This document shows, one piece after another, positions 1-7,208 of a stretch of 11,330 bases of DNA. A model generated the notes under the pieces. It saw only the letters and a program-made list of their open reading frames with translations, searched no databases and had not been told where the DNA came from. The DNA is taken from NCBI GenBank assembly GCA_027858355.1, contig JAQICW010000746.1, positions 1-11,330 of the forward strand, given 5' to 3'. The position numbers and the translations under genes were made by a program. The stretch comes from Desulfobacula sp. (GTDB lineage Bacteria > Desulfobacterota > Desulfobacteria > Desulfobacterales > Desulfobacteraceae). The first letter of the stretch is position 1, and each line of letters begins with the position of its first letter.

Positions 1-603
1 AAAAATTTTATGGAGGCCCTTAAAACAAAAGATACCAAGATTGCCCATGATGCCCAATATAACCTTGCCAATACATACTATCGAATGGGAAATCTGGATG
101 AAGCCATCAAGGGGTATGAAAATATTATAGAAAAATTTCCAGATGACACCCAGGCAAAAGAGAACCTGGAATTTGCCATACAAAAACAAATAGAGCAAAA
201 ACAGCAGGAGCAACAACAGCCTGAATCCCAATCTGATAAAGAACAAGACAAGAAAGAAAACAAAGAAGATCAGGAGAAAAAACAAGGGCAGAACCCAGAC
301 AAAGATCAGGATAAAGATCAGGATAAAAATCAAGACAAAAAAGAGCAAAACAAAGATTCCGGCCAGGACAAAAAACAGGCAAAAGAACAGCCCCAGGATA
401 AACAAGGTACTGAAAACAAACAAGAAGATAAGCCCGAGAAAACACAATCCCAGTCCCAGGAGGATAAATCGGCATCCCCTGAAGATAAACAGCCTGAACA
501 GGCAGGTCAGATTCTGGAGAATATGCTCAACCGACTTGAAGACAAACCTGGAGGTGCAATGATACCGGTGCTACAGGAACAACATGTTGAAAAAGATTGG
601 TAA
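1..603 (+). CDS. TPR protein of BatB/BatC type, 3' part only
   Basis: The reading frame is open from base 1, so the ATG at 10 is probably internal and the gene starts left of the window. The visible 200 residues begin with a tetratricopeptide repeat (Tyr-Asn-Leu-Ala-Asn-Thr-Tyr-Tyr, then Gly-Asn-Leu-Asp-Glu-Ala, then Pro-Asp-Asp). A highly charged Gln/Lys/Asp/Glu-rich segment of about 110 residues follows. The C-terminus carries a short conserved-looking block, Leu-Asn-Arg-Leu-Glu-Asp-Lys-Pro-Gly-Gly-Ala-Met, and ends Val-Glu-Lys-Asp-Trp. That tail is characteristic, from memory, of VWA-TPR proteins of Bat operons (BatB, or BatC where the TPR part is separate). Whether a VWA domain and membrane segments precede the TPR cannot be seen. 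The 3' end overlaps the BatD-BatE gene by 20 bases, implying translational coupling. Role: a structural subunit of the envelope Bat complex, by family. Confidence 0.85.
   Translation, partial: KNFMEALKTKDTKIAHDAQYNLANTYYRMGNLDEAIKGYENIIEKFPDDTQAKENLEFAIQKQIEQKQQEQQQPESQSDKEQDKKENKEDQEKKQGQNPDKDQDKDQDKNQDKKEQNKDSGQDKKQAKEQPQDKQGTENKQEDKPEKTQSQSQEDKSASPEDKQPEQAGQILENMLNRLEDKPGGAMIPVLQEQHVEKDW
298..345 (+). repeat. Four 12-bp in-frame tandem units encoding Asp-Lys-Asp-Gln
   Basis: Four consecutive 12-base units (298-309, 310-321, 322-333, 334-345) encode DKDQ, DKDQ, DKNQ and DKKE inside the charged linker of the TPR protein. The second differs from the first by one base; the third and fourth are more diverged. 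Gain or loss of a unit keeps the frame, so this is a likely site of harmless length variation. Confidence 0.7.
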
Positions 604-3076
604 TGGTATGAATTTAAAAAACATTTTTTTTACCGCATTGGTGTTGGTTGCTATTTTGCCGGCCACCGGTGTTTGCTTTGATGTCACTGCCAATGTTGAC
701 AAAACCAGGATTTCCAGGGAAGATTCTGTTTTTTTACAGGTTGTGGTCAATGGCGGTAAAGCTGACCTGGATCTTTCCATGATCAATGATTTTAAAGTGA
801 TATCCCGGGGTTCCTCTTCAAGCTATAATTATATTAATGGTAAATCCGAAAGAAAGGCAATTTATCAATATGTTCTGATCCCTTTGAAAAAAGGGGCCTT
901 AATAATTCCTGCCATAAAGGCTGTTATGGATAGTCAGACTGCTTTTACAAAGCAAATTGTCATCCATGTATCAGACCAGGTTGTGAAACCCGATGATGTC
1001 AAAGCATTGTTTGCCACAGTGAGCGTGGCAAAGACCAGCCTTTTTGTGGGTGAGCAGACGGTCTTCTCTTTAAAGTTTTTTACTTCAAAAAGATTGTCAG
1101 GTTTAGGGTTTGAAAAGCCGCCTGAATTTAAAGGGTTTTCATCAAAGCCATTTGAAAAGGAAAAAAATTATACACAGAACATTAATGGGGTTCTTTATAA
1201 CGTGACCCAGGTTGATTATATCATTATCCCCGCAAACCCTGGAATATTCAATATTGATCCTGCAGTTTTGATTGCCAGGGTGATTGTAGAATCAAAGAGG
1301 GATTCGCGGTTCGACTCTTTTTTTAATGACTCCTTTTTTTCTTCTAATAATTTTAAGCCTGTAAGGGTGGTTTCAAATCCCGTGAAAATTGAAGTCAATC
1401 CCGTCCCCCAATACCAGGGTGACGATAACTTTTCAGGGCTTGTGGGCCTTTTTGATATTCAAGCAGACATTGACAAAACAAGCCTTAAAGCCGGGGAGTC
1501 TGCAACACTCACCATAAAAATTTCAGGATCAGGAAATATCATGGATGCAAGTCTTCCTGCAATAGACCTGGATCAGGATGCATTTAAGGTTTATGACGAC
1601 AACCCCGTTGAAACCATTCATTTAACAGACACGGGATATGAGGGATTTAAGGTATTCAAGAAAGCCATTGTCCCTGTCAACCCCGGCAAATTTTTCATCA
1701 ACCCGGTATCACTGGTTTATTTTGATGTGGATCAAAAGGATTTTCAAATAATTTCAACAGAAAAAATCTTTCTGGATGTCACCCCGTCTGAAGAAATGCA
1801 CCTGGCCGCAACCCAATTGAACCACACAACGAGTAAAGCGATTGTAAAAGAAGAGGTTTCTCTTGTTAATAAGGATATTCTGGAAATAAAAGAAGGTCTG
1901 GAGGTATTGGAGAACTGGCGGGAAATAAATCCTTTATTATTTTTTTTATTTCTGTCAATCCCGGCAATTTTATTTTCAGGGGTTAAATTGGTTACCCTGG
2001 CTGTAAAAAAGGATTTATCCATTGAAAAGATAATGGAAGAAAAGGCAAGACATCATTTAAAACAGGCTGGGAAAATGGACCCTGAGGATAAAGATTTTTT
2101 AGGGCATCTTTATTCAAGCCTGGTGGCGCTGATTTTTGCCAAAGGTAAAAAGAAAGGGGAGACCGTCACAATAACAGAAACCCGGACGATTTTAACAGAT
2201 GCCAATGTGGATGACACCCAGATAGACCAGATCACCCATCTTCTTGAAAACATTGAATCTATTCGATTCGGCAAGGAGGAAATCGATAAAAATAAGGCAA
2301 AGGCTTTTTTGTCAAAGATAAAGCAGATGATGAAATTGCTTTGTCTTGCAGTGGTCTTTCTGGGAATTTTTTATAGTGTTCCGCAAAGGGCAATAGCAAA
2401 CCCTGCGGCCATATTCATGGACGGGATAAAAAAATATAATAAAGGTGATTTCAAACAGGCAGCCATAAAGTTTGAAGCTCTTGCAAAAAGCAATATTAAA
2501 AACCCCTATCTTTTTTATAATATCGCAAATGCCTATCTAAAAGCCAATGATATCGGTCATGCTATTTTATGGTATGAAAGGGCAAAGATTCTGGCCCCTA
2601 ATGATCCAGACCTGAGATTTAACCTTGAGTATGCTAACACCCTTGTGAAAGATAAAAAAGAAGATACAATGAATATCATGGATGTTCTTTTTTTCTGGGA
2701 CAGATTGATTGCCTTAAAAACAATTCAGATCACAGCTATTTTCTTTTCTTTTGTTTTTTTCACCTGGGCTGCCATTAGAAGTGTGAAAAAACAAAAAATT
2801 CTTTCAGGTACGGGTATTCTTCTGATATCCATATTTGTTCTGGTCACAGCCATTACCTGCATGAATTATTATAAACAATCTGCAAGGCAGACTGCTGTCA
2901 TTGTGAAGGAGCAAGTTGCGGTACGTTCAGGTGTGGCAGACACTTCTACAAAATTATTCAGTCTTCATGCCGGAACCAGGGTAAGTGTTGAAGAGACAAA
3001 AGAGGGATATTTAAAAATACTGTTTTCAAAAGGCAAGGTCGGTTGGGTAAAAACAAAGGAAGCGATTATTATATAG
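584..3076 (+). CDS. batD: BatD-BatE fusion protein (BatD domain, TPR, SH3)
   Basis: Protein of 830 residues. The N-terminus is a signal peptide (hydrophobic residues about 13-30) followed by a mature start resembling BatD (Phe-Asp-Val-Thr-Ala-Asn-Val-Asp-Lys). A large beta-rich periplasmic region runs to about residue 445, a membrane segment lies near 450-471, and a cytoplasmic helical part follows to about 580. A second signal-anchor-like stretch begins at Met582-Met583 and ends near Ala604. It leads into TPR repeats (about 608-695), two further membrane segments (about 708-730 and 738-761) and a C-terminal bacterial SH3 domain (about 769-830). That second half is the layout of BatE, so two genes that are separate in Bacteroides are joined here. 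The start at 584 has AGGA five bases upstream; the in-frame ATG at 608 has no clear ribosome site but would also keep the signal peptide. By family it belongs to an envelope complex linked to aerotolerance or stress; the biochemical role is not established. Confidence 0.85.
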   Translation: MLKKIGNGMNLKNIFFTALVLVAILPATGVCFDVTANVDKTRISREDSVFLQVVVNGGKADLDLSMINDFKVISRGSSSSYNYINGKSERKAIYQYVLIPLKKGALIIPAIKAVMDSQTAFTKQIVIHVSDQVVKPDDVKALFATVSVAKTSLFVGEQTVFSLKFFTSKRLSGLGFEKPPEFKGFSSKPFEKEKNYTQNINGVLYNVTQVDYIIIPANPGIFNIDPAVLIARVIVESKRDSRFDSFFNDSFFSSNNFKPVRVVSNPVKIEVNPVPQYQGDDNFSGLVGLFDIQADIDKTSLKAGESATLTIKISGSGNIMDASLPAIDLDQDAFKVYDDNPVETIHLTDTGYEGFKVFKKAIVPVNPGKFFINPVSLVYFDVDQKDFQIISTEKIFLDVTPSEEMHLAATQLNHTTSKAIVKEEVSLVNKDILEIKEGLEVLENWREINPLLFFLFLSIPAILFSGVKLVTLAVKKDLSIEKIMEEKARHHLKQAGKMDPEDKDFLGHLYSSLVALIFAKGKKKGETVTITETRTILTDANVDDTQIDQITHLLENIESIRFGKEEIDKNKAKAFLSKIKQMMKLLCLAVVFLGIFYSVPQRAIANPAAIFMDGIKKYNKGDFKQAAIKFEALAKSNIKNPYLFYNIANAYLKANDIGHAILWYERAKILAPNDPDLRFNLEYANTLVKDKKEDTMNIMDVLFFWDRLIALKTIQITAIFFSFVFFTWAAIRSVKKQKILSGTGILLISIFVLVTAITCMNYYKQSARQTAVIVKEQVAVRSGVADTSTKLFSLHAGTRVSVEETKEGYLKILFSKGKVGWVKTKEAIII

Positions 3077-3086
3077 GTAAATAATT

Positions 3087-3092
3087 AGGAGG
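3087..3092 (+). promoter_or_regulatory. Strong Shine-Dalgarno of the thiolase gene
   Basis: AGGAGG stands four bases before the ATG at 3097, in a gap of only 20 bases after the BatD-BatE stop codon. It fixes the start and argues for co-transcription with the Bat genes. No promoter is evident in the gap. Confidence 0.7.
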
Positions 3093-3096
3093 CACC

Positions 3097-4287
3097 ATGT
3101 TAACAAAAGCATTTATTCCGTACAAAGGATATTACAGCACCCCGTTTGTCAGGTGGCAGGGCAGCCTTGCTAATGAGAACTCCATTACACTTGGGGCTCA
3201 AACTTCAAAAAGGTGGCTTGCAACAAAGAATTTTGATCCAAAGATTTTTGATTACCTGATGCTGGGGGTTACCATTGGACAGCCCGGCCTTTTTTACGGC
3301 GGTCCCTGGGCATCGGCACTTATCGGCTTTACAGAAACGGCCGGCCTACTCATAAGCCAGGCCTGTTCAACCTCAACCACAGGTATATTCCAATCTGCCA
3401 TGGGTGTGGAAAATGGGGCCTATGAAACGGTTTATAATCTTTATACGGATCGCTGTTCCAACGGACCCCACACAATCTGGCCAAATCCCAAAGGTCCAGG
3501 CGGACAGGTTATTTCAGAAAACTGGGTCATGGATCATTTTGGCAATGATCCATGGGCGGGCGGAGCAATGATCCAGACTGCGGAAAATGTCATAAAAATG
3601 GCTGGAATTACCCGGGAAGAGTGTGATGCAAACGCCCTAAGAAGGTATGAACAATATCAAGATTCCCTGGCCAATGACAGAGAATTTCAAAAACGATACA
3701 TGTTTCCCATTGAAATCAGGGTGTCAAAGAAAAAAACCATCCAGATTGATTCAGATGAAGGTATCATGGAAACCACGGCAGAAGGTCTTAAAGGACTCAG
3801 GCCAGTCCTGCCGGATGGCAAAATGACATTCGGCTCCCAGACCCATCCGGCTGACGGTCATTGTGCACTTATAGTTACTGACCGGGAAAAAGCAAAAGAA
3901 TTGAGCGCTGATCCAGATATTGAAATTCAGGTCATATCATTTGGCCATGCAAGGGTTAAAAAGGCGCACATGCCAATGGCGCCAGTACCGGCTGCCCAGA
4001 TGGCTCTGGAAAGAGCCGGGCTGGCAGTTGAGGACGTTAAAGTAATCAAAACCCATAACCCTTTTGCTGCCAATGACATTTATATGTCCAAGCAAATGAA
4101 TCTTGATATTAATACCTTTAATAATTATGGAAGTTCATTGATATTTGGACATCCCCAGGCCCCCACAGCCGGCCGGTCCATTATTGAAGGCATTGAGGAG
4201 GCTGCCATTTTGGGCGGCGGATATGTTCTTTTTACAGGTTGTGCTGCCGGAGATACCTCCGCCGCACTTGTTCTTAAAGTCGGATAA
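3097..4287 (+). CDS. Thiolase-superfamily enzyme, SCP2-thiolase-like active site
   Basis: 396 residues, the usual thiolase length. Cys90 in Gln-Ala-Cys-Ser-Thr-Ser fits the acyl-accepting nucleophile of the N-terminal half. In the C-terminal half His352 (Gly-His-Pro) fits the conserved activating histidine and Cys382 (Gly-Cys-Ala-Ala-Gly) the second cysteine. The loop that is Asn-Glu-Ala-Phe in classical biosynthetic and degradative thiolases is His320-Asn-Pro-Phe here, closer to the His-Asp-Cys-Phe of SCP2-type thiolases. The usual glycine-rich motif after the second cysteine is reduced. It probably cleaves or forms a 3-oxoacyl-CoA, but the substrate cannot be read from sequence. It is the last gene of the Bat operon, 20 bases after BatD-BatE, and is followed by a terminator. 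No partner dehydrogenase or hydratase gene is visible, so its link to the Bat proteins may be only transcriptional. Confidence 0.85.
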   Translation: MLTKAFIPYKGYYSTPFVRWQGSLANENSITLGAQTSKRWLATKNFDPKIFDYLMLGVTIGQPGLFYGGPWASALIGFTETAGLLISQACSTSTTGIFQSAMGVENGAYETVYNLYTDRCSNGPHTIWPNPKGPGGQVISENWVMDHFGNDPWAGGAMIQTAENVIKMAGITREECDANALRRYEQYQDSLANDREFQKRYMFPIEIRVSKKKTIQIDSDEGIMETTAEGLKGLRPVLPDGKMTFGSQTHPADGHCALIVTDREKAKELSADPDIEIQVISFGHARVKKAHMPMAPVPAAQMALERAGLAVEDVKVIKTHNPFAANDIYMSKQMNLDINTFNNYGSSLIFGHPQAPTAGRSIIEGIEEAAILGGGYVLFTGCAAGDTSAALVLKVG

Positions 4288-4298
4288 CACTTCTGGGA

Positions 4299-4324
4299 CC
4301 GGGGCTTAGGCCCCGGACTTTTTT
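4299..4324 (+). terminator. Rho-independent terminator after the thiolase gene
   Basis: A 7-bp GC stem, CCGGGGC (4299-4305) with GCCCCGG (4310-4316), closes a TTAG loop and is followed after two bases by a run of six T (4319-4324). It starts 12 bases after the stop codon. The other strand has no T-run beyond the stem, so it works only for the plus-strand operon. Confidence 0.9.
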
Positions 4325-4361
4325 AAGAAACAAAAAAAGAACACTAAATATATTTGGGGAA

Positions 4362-4811
4362 TTATAAAAGATTTTCCTTTTGATCTGTTACAGTTTTTAA
4401 AACCAGCATGGTCAGACGTGAAACACAGATCAACTCGTTTTTCTCGTTTTCAATGGAAATATCCCATACCTGGGTTGTTTTGCCCAGATGAACTGGTTTT
4501 ACCACTCCTTTTACCAGTCCTTTGGTAACACTTTTTATGTGATTGGCTTTTATTTCCAGGCCCACACTGTAGTGGGAGTCATCAAGTGCCAAATAGGATG
4601 CAGTGCTGCCCAGGGTTTCTGCCAGGACAACAGATGCCCCGCCGTGCAGGATACCAAGGGGCTGTTTGGTCCTTTTGTCCACGGGCATGGATGCGCTTAT
4701 AAAATCTTCACCCTTTTCCAAAAATTTTATGCCCACATTTTCAACAATCGTTTCCTTTGTAAAAAGATTAAGTTCTTCAATTGTAAATTCTTTTTTCCAG
4801 ATTTTTTTCAT
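4362..4811 (-). CDS. Hotdog-fold acyl-CoA thioesterase, YdiI/MenI-like
   Basis: 149 residues that match the PaaI/YdiI group of hotdog thioesterases over the whole length. Shared blocks recalled from E. coli YdiI (MenI) include Met-Pro-Val-Asp-x-Arg-Thr-x-Gln-Pro, Leu-His-Gly-Gly-Ala-Ser, Leu-Ala-Glu-Thr-Leu-Gly-Ser and Pro-x-His-Leu-Gly. Glu65 in Ala-Glu-Thr corresponds to the catalytic glutamate, with His56 and Gln50 also conserved. In E. coli the enzyme hydrolyses 1,4-dihydroxy-2-naphthoyl-CoA in menaquinone synthesis, a sensible role in a menaquinone-using anaerobe. Members are promiscuous, however, and no other men gene is nearby. The gene is convergent with the thiolase gene, 74 bases apart. 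Its start is supported by AAGGGC (4819-4824) seven bases upstream. Confidence 0.88.
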   Translation of the reverse strand: MKKIWKKEFTIEELNLFTKETIVENVGIKFLEKGEDFISASMPVDKRTKQPLGILHGGASVVLAETLGSTASYLALDDSHYSVGLEIKANHIKSVTKGLVKGVVKPVHLGKTTQVWDISIENEKNELICVSRLTMLVLKTVTDQKENLL

Positions 4812-4826
4812 TTTATATGCCCTTTT

Positions 4827-4841
4827 ATCCTTTTGAAGGAT
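4827..4841 (-). repeat. Small hairpin in the thioesterase leader
   Basis: ATCCTT (4827-4832) and AAGGAT (4836-4841) form a 6-bp inverted repeat with a three-base loop, just upstream of the thioesterase Shine-Dalgarno. It may be a minor mRNA hairpin or chance in AT-rich DNA. Confidence 0.3.
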
Positions 4842-5010
4842 TTCATTCTTTCCTAAATGTTACCATACAGGTTCTTATGCATTTTAGCTTACTGCCGTTA
4901 TATTAATTAATTTTTATCGACAAACTTGTATCAGGAGAAATTATAATTGTAAATAGAGGTTCAATGGATTGGATAGTTAATCTTGAACCGGATCAACCCG
5001 ACCCATTAAC

Positions 5011-5066
5011 ATCTATATATTAACTGGTATGTGGAAAGATAGCATAGGATGATGGTTTCTGTTCAT
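5011..5066 (+). repeat. Diverged dispersed repeat, copy A
   Basis: Begins with ATCTATATAT. From 5021 to 5066 it aligns without gaps to 7180-7225, with 35 of 46 bases identical by hand count; copy B has five extra bases just before that block. In one frame it reads Ile-Tyr-Ile-Leu-Thr-Gly-Met-Trp-Lys-Asp, then stop, parallel to copy B (Leu-Leu-Thr-Gly-Ile-Trp-Lys-Asn-Gly-Phe, stop). The similarity continues past the stop codons, which suggests a duplicated DNA segment holding the end of a lost gene. Confidence 0.5.
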
Positions 5067-5095
5067 TGACATGAGACCAATATTAAACAGATATT
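5066..5095 (+). promoter_or_regulatory. Possible sigma-70 promoter for the deaminase gene
   Basis: A perfect -35 TTGACA (5066-5071) is followed after 18 bases by GATATT (5090-5095), four of six matches to TATAAT. It would give a leader of over 200 bases before the deaminase ATG, including the inverted repeat at 5204-5304. Weak -10 and long leader keep this tentative. Confidence 0.3.
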
Positions 5096-5203
5096 TAAAA
5101 AACAGTTCAATTTTTTCTTGCGCTATCATAAGACAGACGATATAAAACCCATAGTAAAAATGGATGTTTCGGCAACTAATCTGCGGCATTGCTCAACAAC
5201 ATT

Positions 5204-5304
5204 TTATCAATAATCCCGCTCGCCGAAGCAATCGGTCTTGCATTGCTGGAGTTACGAACCAGAACTAACTTTATGCTATTTCCTCAATGCAGGACTATTG
5301 ATAA
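5204..5304 (+). repeat. Inverted repeat upstream of the deaminase gene
   Basis: TTATCAATAATCC (5204-5216) is complementary to GGACTATTGATAA (5292-5304) at 12 of 13 positions, enclosing 75 bases. Inside is a second hairpin, AGCAAT (5227-5232) with ATTGCT (5242-5247). The right arm ends 23 bases before the deaminase ATG, just before its Shine-Dalgarno. It could be a folded mRNA leader or a small non-autonomous element; no flanking target duplication was found. Confidence 0.5.
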
Positions 5305-5327
5305 GACGCTTTTAGGTAGGTAAAAAC

Positions 5328-5777
5328 ATGGATAAATTTCTTAAGGCAGCAATTGAGGAAGCGAAAAAGGGAATGGCCAAGGGTGGTATTCCAATCGGAT
5401 CCGTACTCGTTATTGATGATCAAATAGTTGGACGCGGTCACAACCAGCGAGTACAAAAAAAAAGTGCAATACTACACGCAGAAATGGATTGTTTAGAAAA
5501 TGCTGGACGAATTAGAGTATCTGATTATCATCGAGCAACATTATACTCGACTTTATCTCCGTGTGATATGTGTAGCGGTGCAGTGCTTCTTTATGGAATT
5601 CCGAAGATAGTCATTGGAGAGAACATTACATTTATTGGACCAGAGGATTATTTAAGGTCACGAGGTGTTGAATTAGTTGTTGCAGATAACCAAGAATGTC
5701 GTCAGCTTATGGAGAAGTTTATTAAAAGTAACCCAGAGCTTTGGAATGAAGATATTGGTGAATCGATTACTTCGTAG
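5328..5777 (+). CDS. Cytosine deaminase, yeast FCY1 type
   Basis: 149 residues of the zinc-dependent cytidine/deoxycytidylate deaminase fold. Zinc ligands are His50 (His-Ala-Glu motif, with catalytic proton shuttle Glu52) and Cys79 and Cys82 in Ser-Pro-Cys-Asp-Met-Cys. Many blocks match yeast cytosine deaminase as remembered: Gly-Arg-Gly-His-Asn (Asn39 being the base-binding Asn), Leu-Ser-Pro-Cys-Asp-Met-Cys, Tyr-Gly-Ile-Pro, Gly-Glu-Asn, and the C-terminal Trp-x-Glu-Asp-Ile-Gly-Glu with Trp139 and Asp142 that shape the pyrimidine pocket. This points to cytosine to uracil (pyrimidine salvage), unlike the unrelated E. coli CodA or the TadA tRNA deaminase. AGG at 5318-5320 lies seven bases before the ATG. 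It stands alone, with no permease or uracil phosphoribosyltransferase gene beside it, and its A/T-ending codon use looks different from the operon to the left, so horizontal acquisition is plausible. Confidence 0.88.
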   Translation: MDKFLKAAIEEAKKGMAKGGIPIGSVLVIDDQIVGRGHNQRVQKKSAILHAEMDCLENAGRIRVSDYHRATLYSTLSPCDMCSGAVLLYGIPKIVIGENITFIGPEDYLRSRGVELVVADNQECRQLMEKFIKSNPELWNEDIGESITS

Positions 5778-5921
5778 CTTCATAACAAGTTGATCCTCCC
5801 CCATAAAACTGTGATCTATGTTAAGCTGCTTTTCTGGGATAAAAATCAACAAGCAACATGCACGAGCCGGTGATATTCAGGTTCGTTGACAAATTAACGA
5901 TAAATTTTTTAGAAGATTTCA

Positions 5922-6773
5922 ATGCAAGATAAAAGCTACACAATAAAAACAATGTCCCGAAAGGAAGTTGACATTGCCGTTGAATGGGCAGCTAAGGAGG
6001 GCTGGAATCCTGGCCTTTATGATGCAGACAGTTACTATGCTGCCGACCCGACCGGCTTTCTCATCGGGAGTCTGGGTGATGAGCCCATTGCCACAATCTC
6101 TGTGGTAAAATACGGGGCTTCTTTTGGCTTTCTGGGATTTTACATTGTCAAACCTGAATATCGGGGCAAGGGGTATGGAATTCAAATATGGAACGCCGGC
6201 CTGAAGTATCTTGCTGGACGGAATGTTGGTCTTGACGGTGTTGTCGCCCAGCAGGAAAATTATAAAAAGTCCGGTTTCAAGCCGGCTTACCGTAACATTC
6301 GCTATGAAGGGGTTGGAGGGGGCACTCCCCTTAAAAATTCAGAAATTATAAAGCTGTCTGCACTGCCTTTTGAAGCTATTGATCAATACGATCGAGCATT
6401 CTTCCCTGAAAATCGGTCGCAATTTATCAAATCCTGGATCCGGCAGCCGATATGCAATGCGCTTGGCATCATGGAAAAAGGCAAACTGTCAGGGTATGGT
6501 GTCATTCGCCAGTGCCAGTCCGGTTACAAGATCGGTCCTCTTTTTGCTGATAGCCCGGAATCGGCAGAATCGCTTTTCTCAGCACTCCATTCCAACACCC
6601 AGCCATCAGACCCTGTTTATCTTGATGTGCCGGAAGTAAACCATGAGGCTGTTTCACTGGCAGACCGCCATCATATGAAAGTTGTATTTGAAACAACCAG
6701 AATGTATACGAAAGATGCCCCTGACATGCCCTTAAATCATATCTTTGGTGTGACGTCCTTTGAAATCGGATGA
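5922..6773 (+). CDS. GNAT N-acetyltransferase with C-terminal YitH-type domain
   Basis: 283 residues. The N-terminal half (about 6-130) is a GNAT domain: a beta strand Leu-Gly-Phe-Tyr-Ile-Val followed by the acetyl-CoA pyrophosphate loop Arg81-Gly-Lys-Gly-Tyr-Gly86, and later Tyr-Lys-Lys-Ser-Gly-Phe, the usual motif B end. The C-terminal half (about 140-283) resembles the second domain found in YitH-like acetyltransferases (Acetyltransf_18 type), with Tyr-Lys-Ile-Gly-Pro-Leu-Phe-Ala-Asp near 202-210 and an ending Phe-Gly-Val-Thr-Ser-Phe-Glu. The acceptor substrate is unknown. The start at 5922 has AGAAG six bases upstream. TTGACA occurs at 5886-5891, but no good -10 fits it and it would lie too near the start, so no promoter is called. 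The gene stands alone between two long gaps. Confidence 0.85.
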   Translation: MQDKSYTIKTMSRKEVDIAVEWAAKEGWNPGLYDADSYYAADPTGFLIGSLGDEPIATISVVKYGASFGFLGFYIVKPEYRGKGYGIQIWNAGLKYLAGRNVGLDGVVAQQENYKKSGFKPAYRNIRYEGVGGGTPLKNSEIIKLSALPFEAIDQYDRAFFPENRSQFIKSWIRQPICNALGIMEKGKLSGYGVIRQCQSGYKIGPLFADSPESAESLFSALHSNTQPSDPVYLDVPEVNHEAVSLADRHHMKVVFETTRMYTKDAPDMPLNHIFGVTSFEIG

Positions 6774-6829
6774 AAAGCCAGGGCAACTGAATAAAGAGGT
6801 GAATGCGTGCATGTGTTTTCAACATAATA

Positions 6830-6846
6830 CGTTCCGAATCGGAACG
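6830..6846. repeat. 17-base perfect palindrome downstream of the acetyltransferase
   Basis: CGTTCCGA and TCGGAACG are complementary around a single central A. It begins 57 bases after the acetyltransferase stop. No T-run follows on either strand, so an intrinsic terminator is unlikely; a protein-binding site or an mRNA 3' hairpin are alternatives. Confidence 0.5.
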
Positions 6847-6937
6847 CTCATCCCGGTCCCCCCTTCCCCTCGGTCAAAGAGTCTGCTCAAATATCAAATT
6901 TAAAGATGTTTACCCCTTTCTCCTGCCCATGTTTAAT

Positions 6938-6960
6938 TCTATTCATGGTTTATGAATAGA
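6938..6960. repeat. Perfect 9-bp hairpin
   Basis: TCTATTCAT (6938-6946) and ATGAATAGA (6952-6960) pair perfectly around a five-base loop. No T-run follows on either strand. Function unknown. Confidence 0.5.
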
Positions 6961-7025
6961 GAAGGTACTCAGAAAAAAAATATATTGATTCTCTCGGCGT
7001 TATAATGCCCTATGCTTAAAAATCA

Positions 7026-7208
7026 TTGTATCAGCTATATACAAGGCTTGATATTCCCTGGCCCCTGGCTCATTTACTCTGGACATTGCATAGAATTATT
7101 TTAGCAGAGGTATATTATCCTTTCTATTTCACCGGGAGAGCGGATAAAAGAAACTACTGCTGTTATCTATATATATTATTAACTGGAATATGGAAGAATG
7201 GCTTCTGA
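7026..7208 (+). pseudogene. Possible C-terminal gene remnant
   Basis: A 60-codon open frame with no convincing ribosome site, whose translation is rich in aromatic and aliphatic residues. It ends Leu-Leu-Thr-Gly-Ile-Trp-Lys-Asn-Gly-Phe. A similar ending (Leu-Thr-Gly-Met-Trp-Lys-Asp) is encoded in copy A of the repeat at 5011-5066. Two diverged copies of the same protein end suggest fragments of a once intact gene family, but I do not recognise the family and the frame could be chance. Confidence 0.25.

Larger units (their letters stand above)
4812..5327. other. 516-base intergenic region between divergent genes
   Basis: No convincing gene. The region should carry the promoters of the thioesterase (minus) and the deaminase (plus). 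It contains a 7-bp inverted repeat GGTTCAA/TTGAACC (4958-4964 and 4983-4989), one arm of a diverged repeat (5011-5066), a possible promoter (5066-5095) and a long inverted-repeat leader (5204-5304), each entered separately. A 19-codon frame starting at ATG 4964 has no good ribosome site and is not called. Confidence 0.6.

Noticed and set aside
4488..4856. Open frames on the plus strand across the thioesterase gene
   Set aside because: They mirror a well-supported minus-strand gene and their translations show no family features.
4958..4989. GGTTCAA/TTGAACC resembling a tRNA T-arm
   Set aside because: The loop is 18 bases and no acceptor, D or anticodon stems surround it.
5778..5921. Integron attC-like start (ATAACAAGTTG) after the deaminase stop, suggesting a gene cassette
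   Set aside because: No matching GTTRRRY end or folded attC site could be found on either side of the gene, and no integrase is present.
6502..6825. Minus-strand open frame of 107 codons under the acetyltransferase
   Set aside because: It overlaps the strongly supported acetyltransferase coding region and has no recognisable motif.
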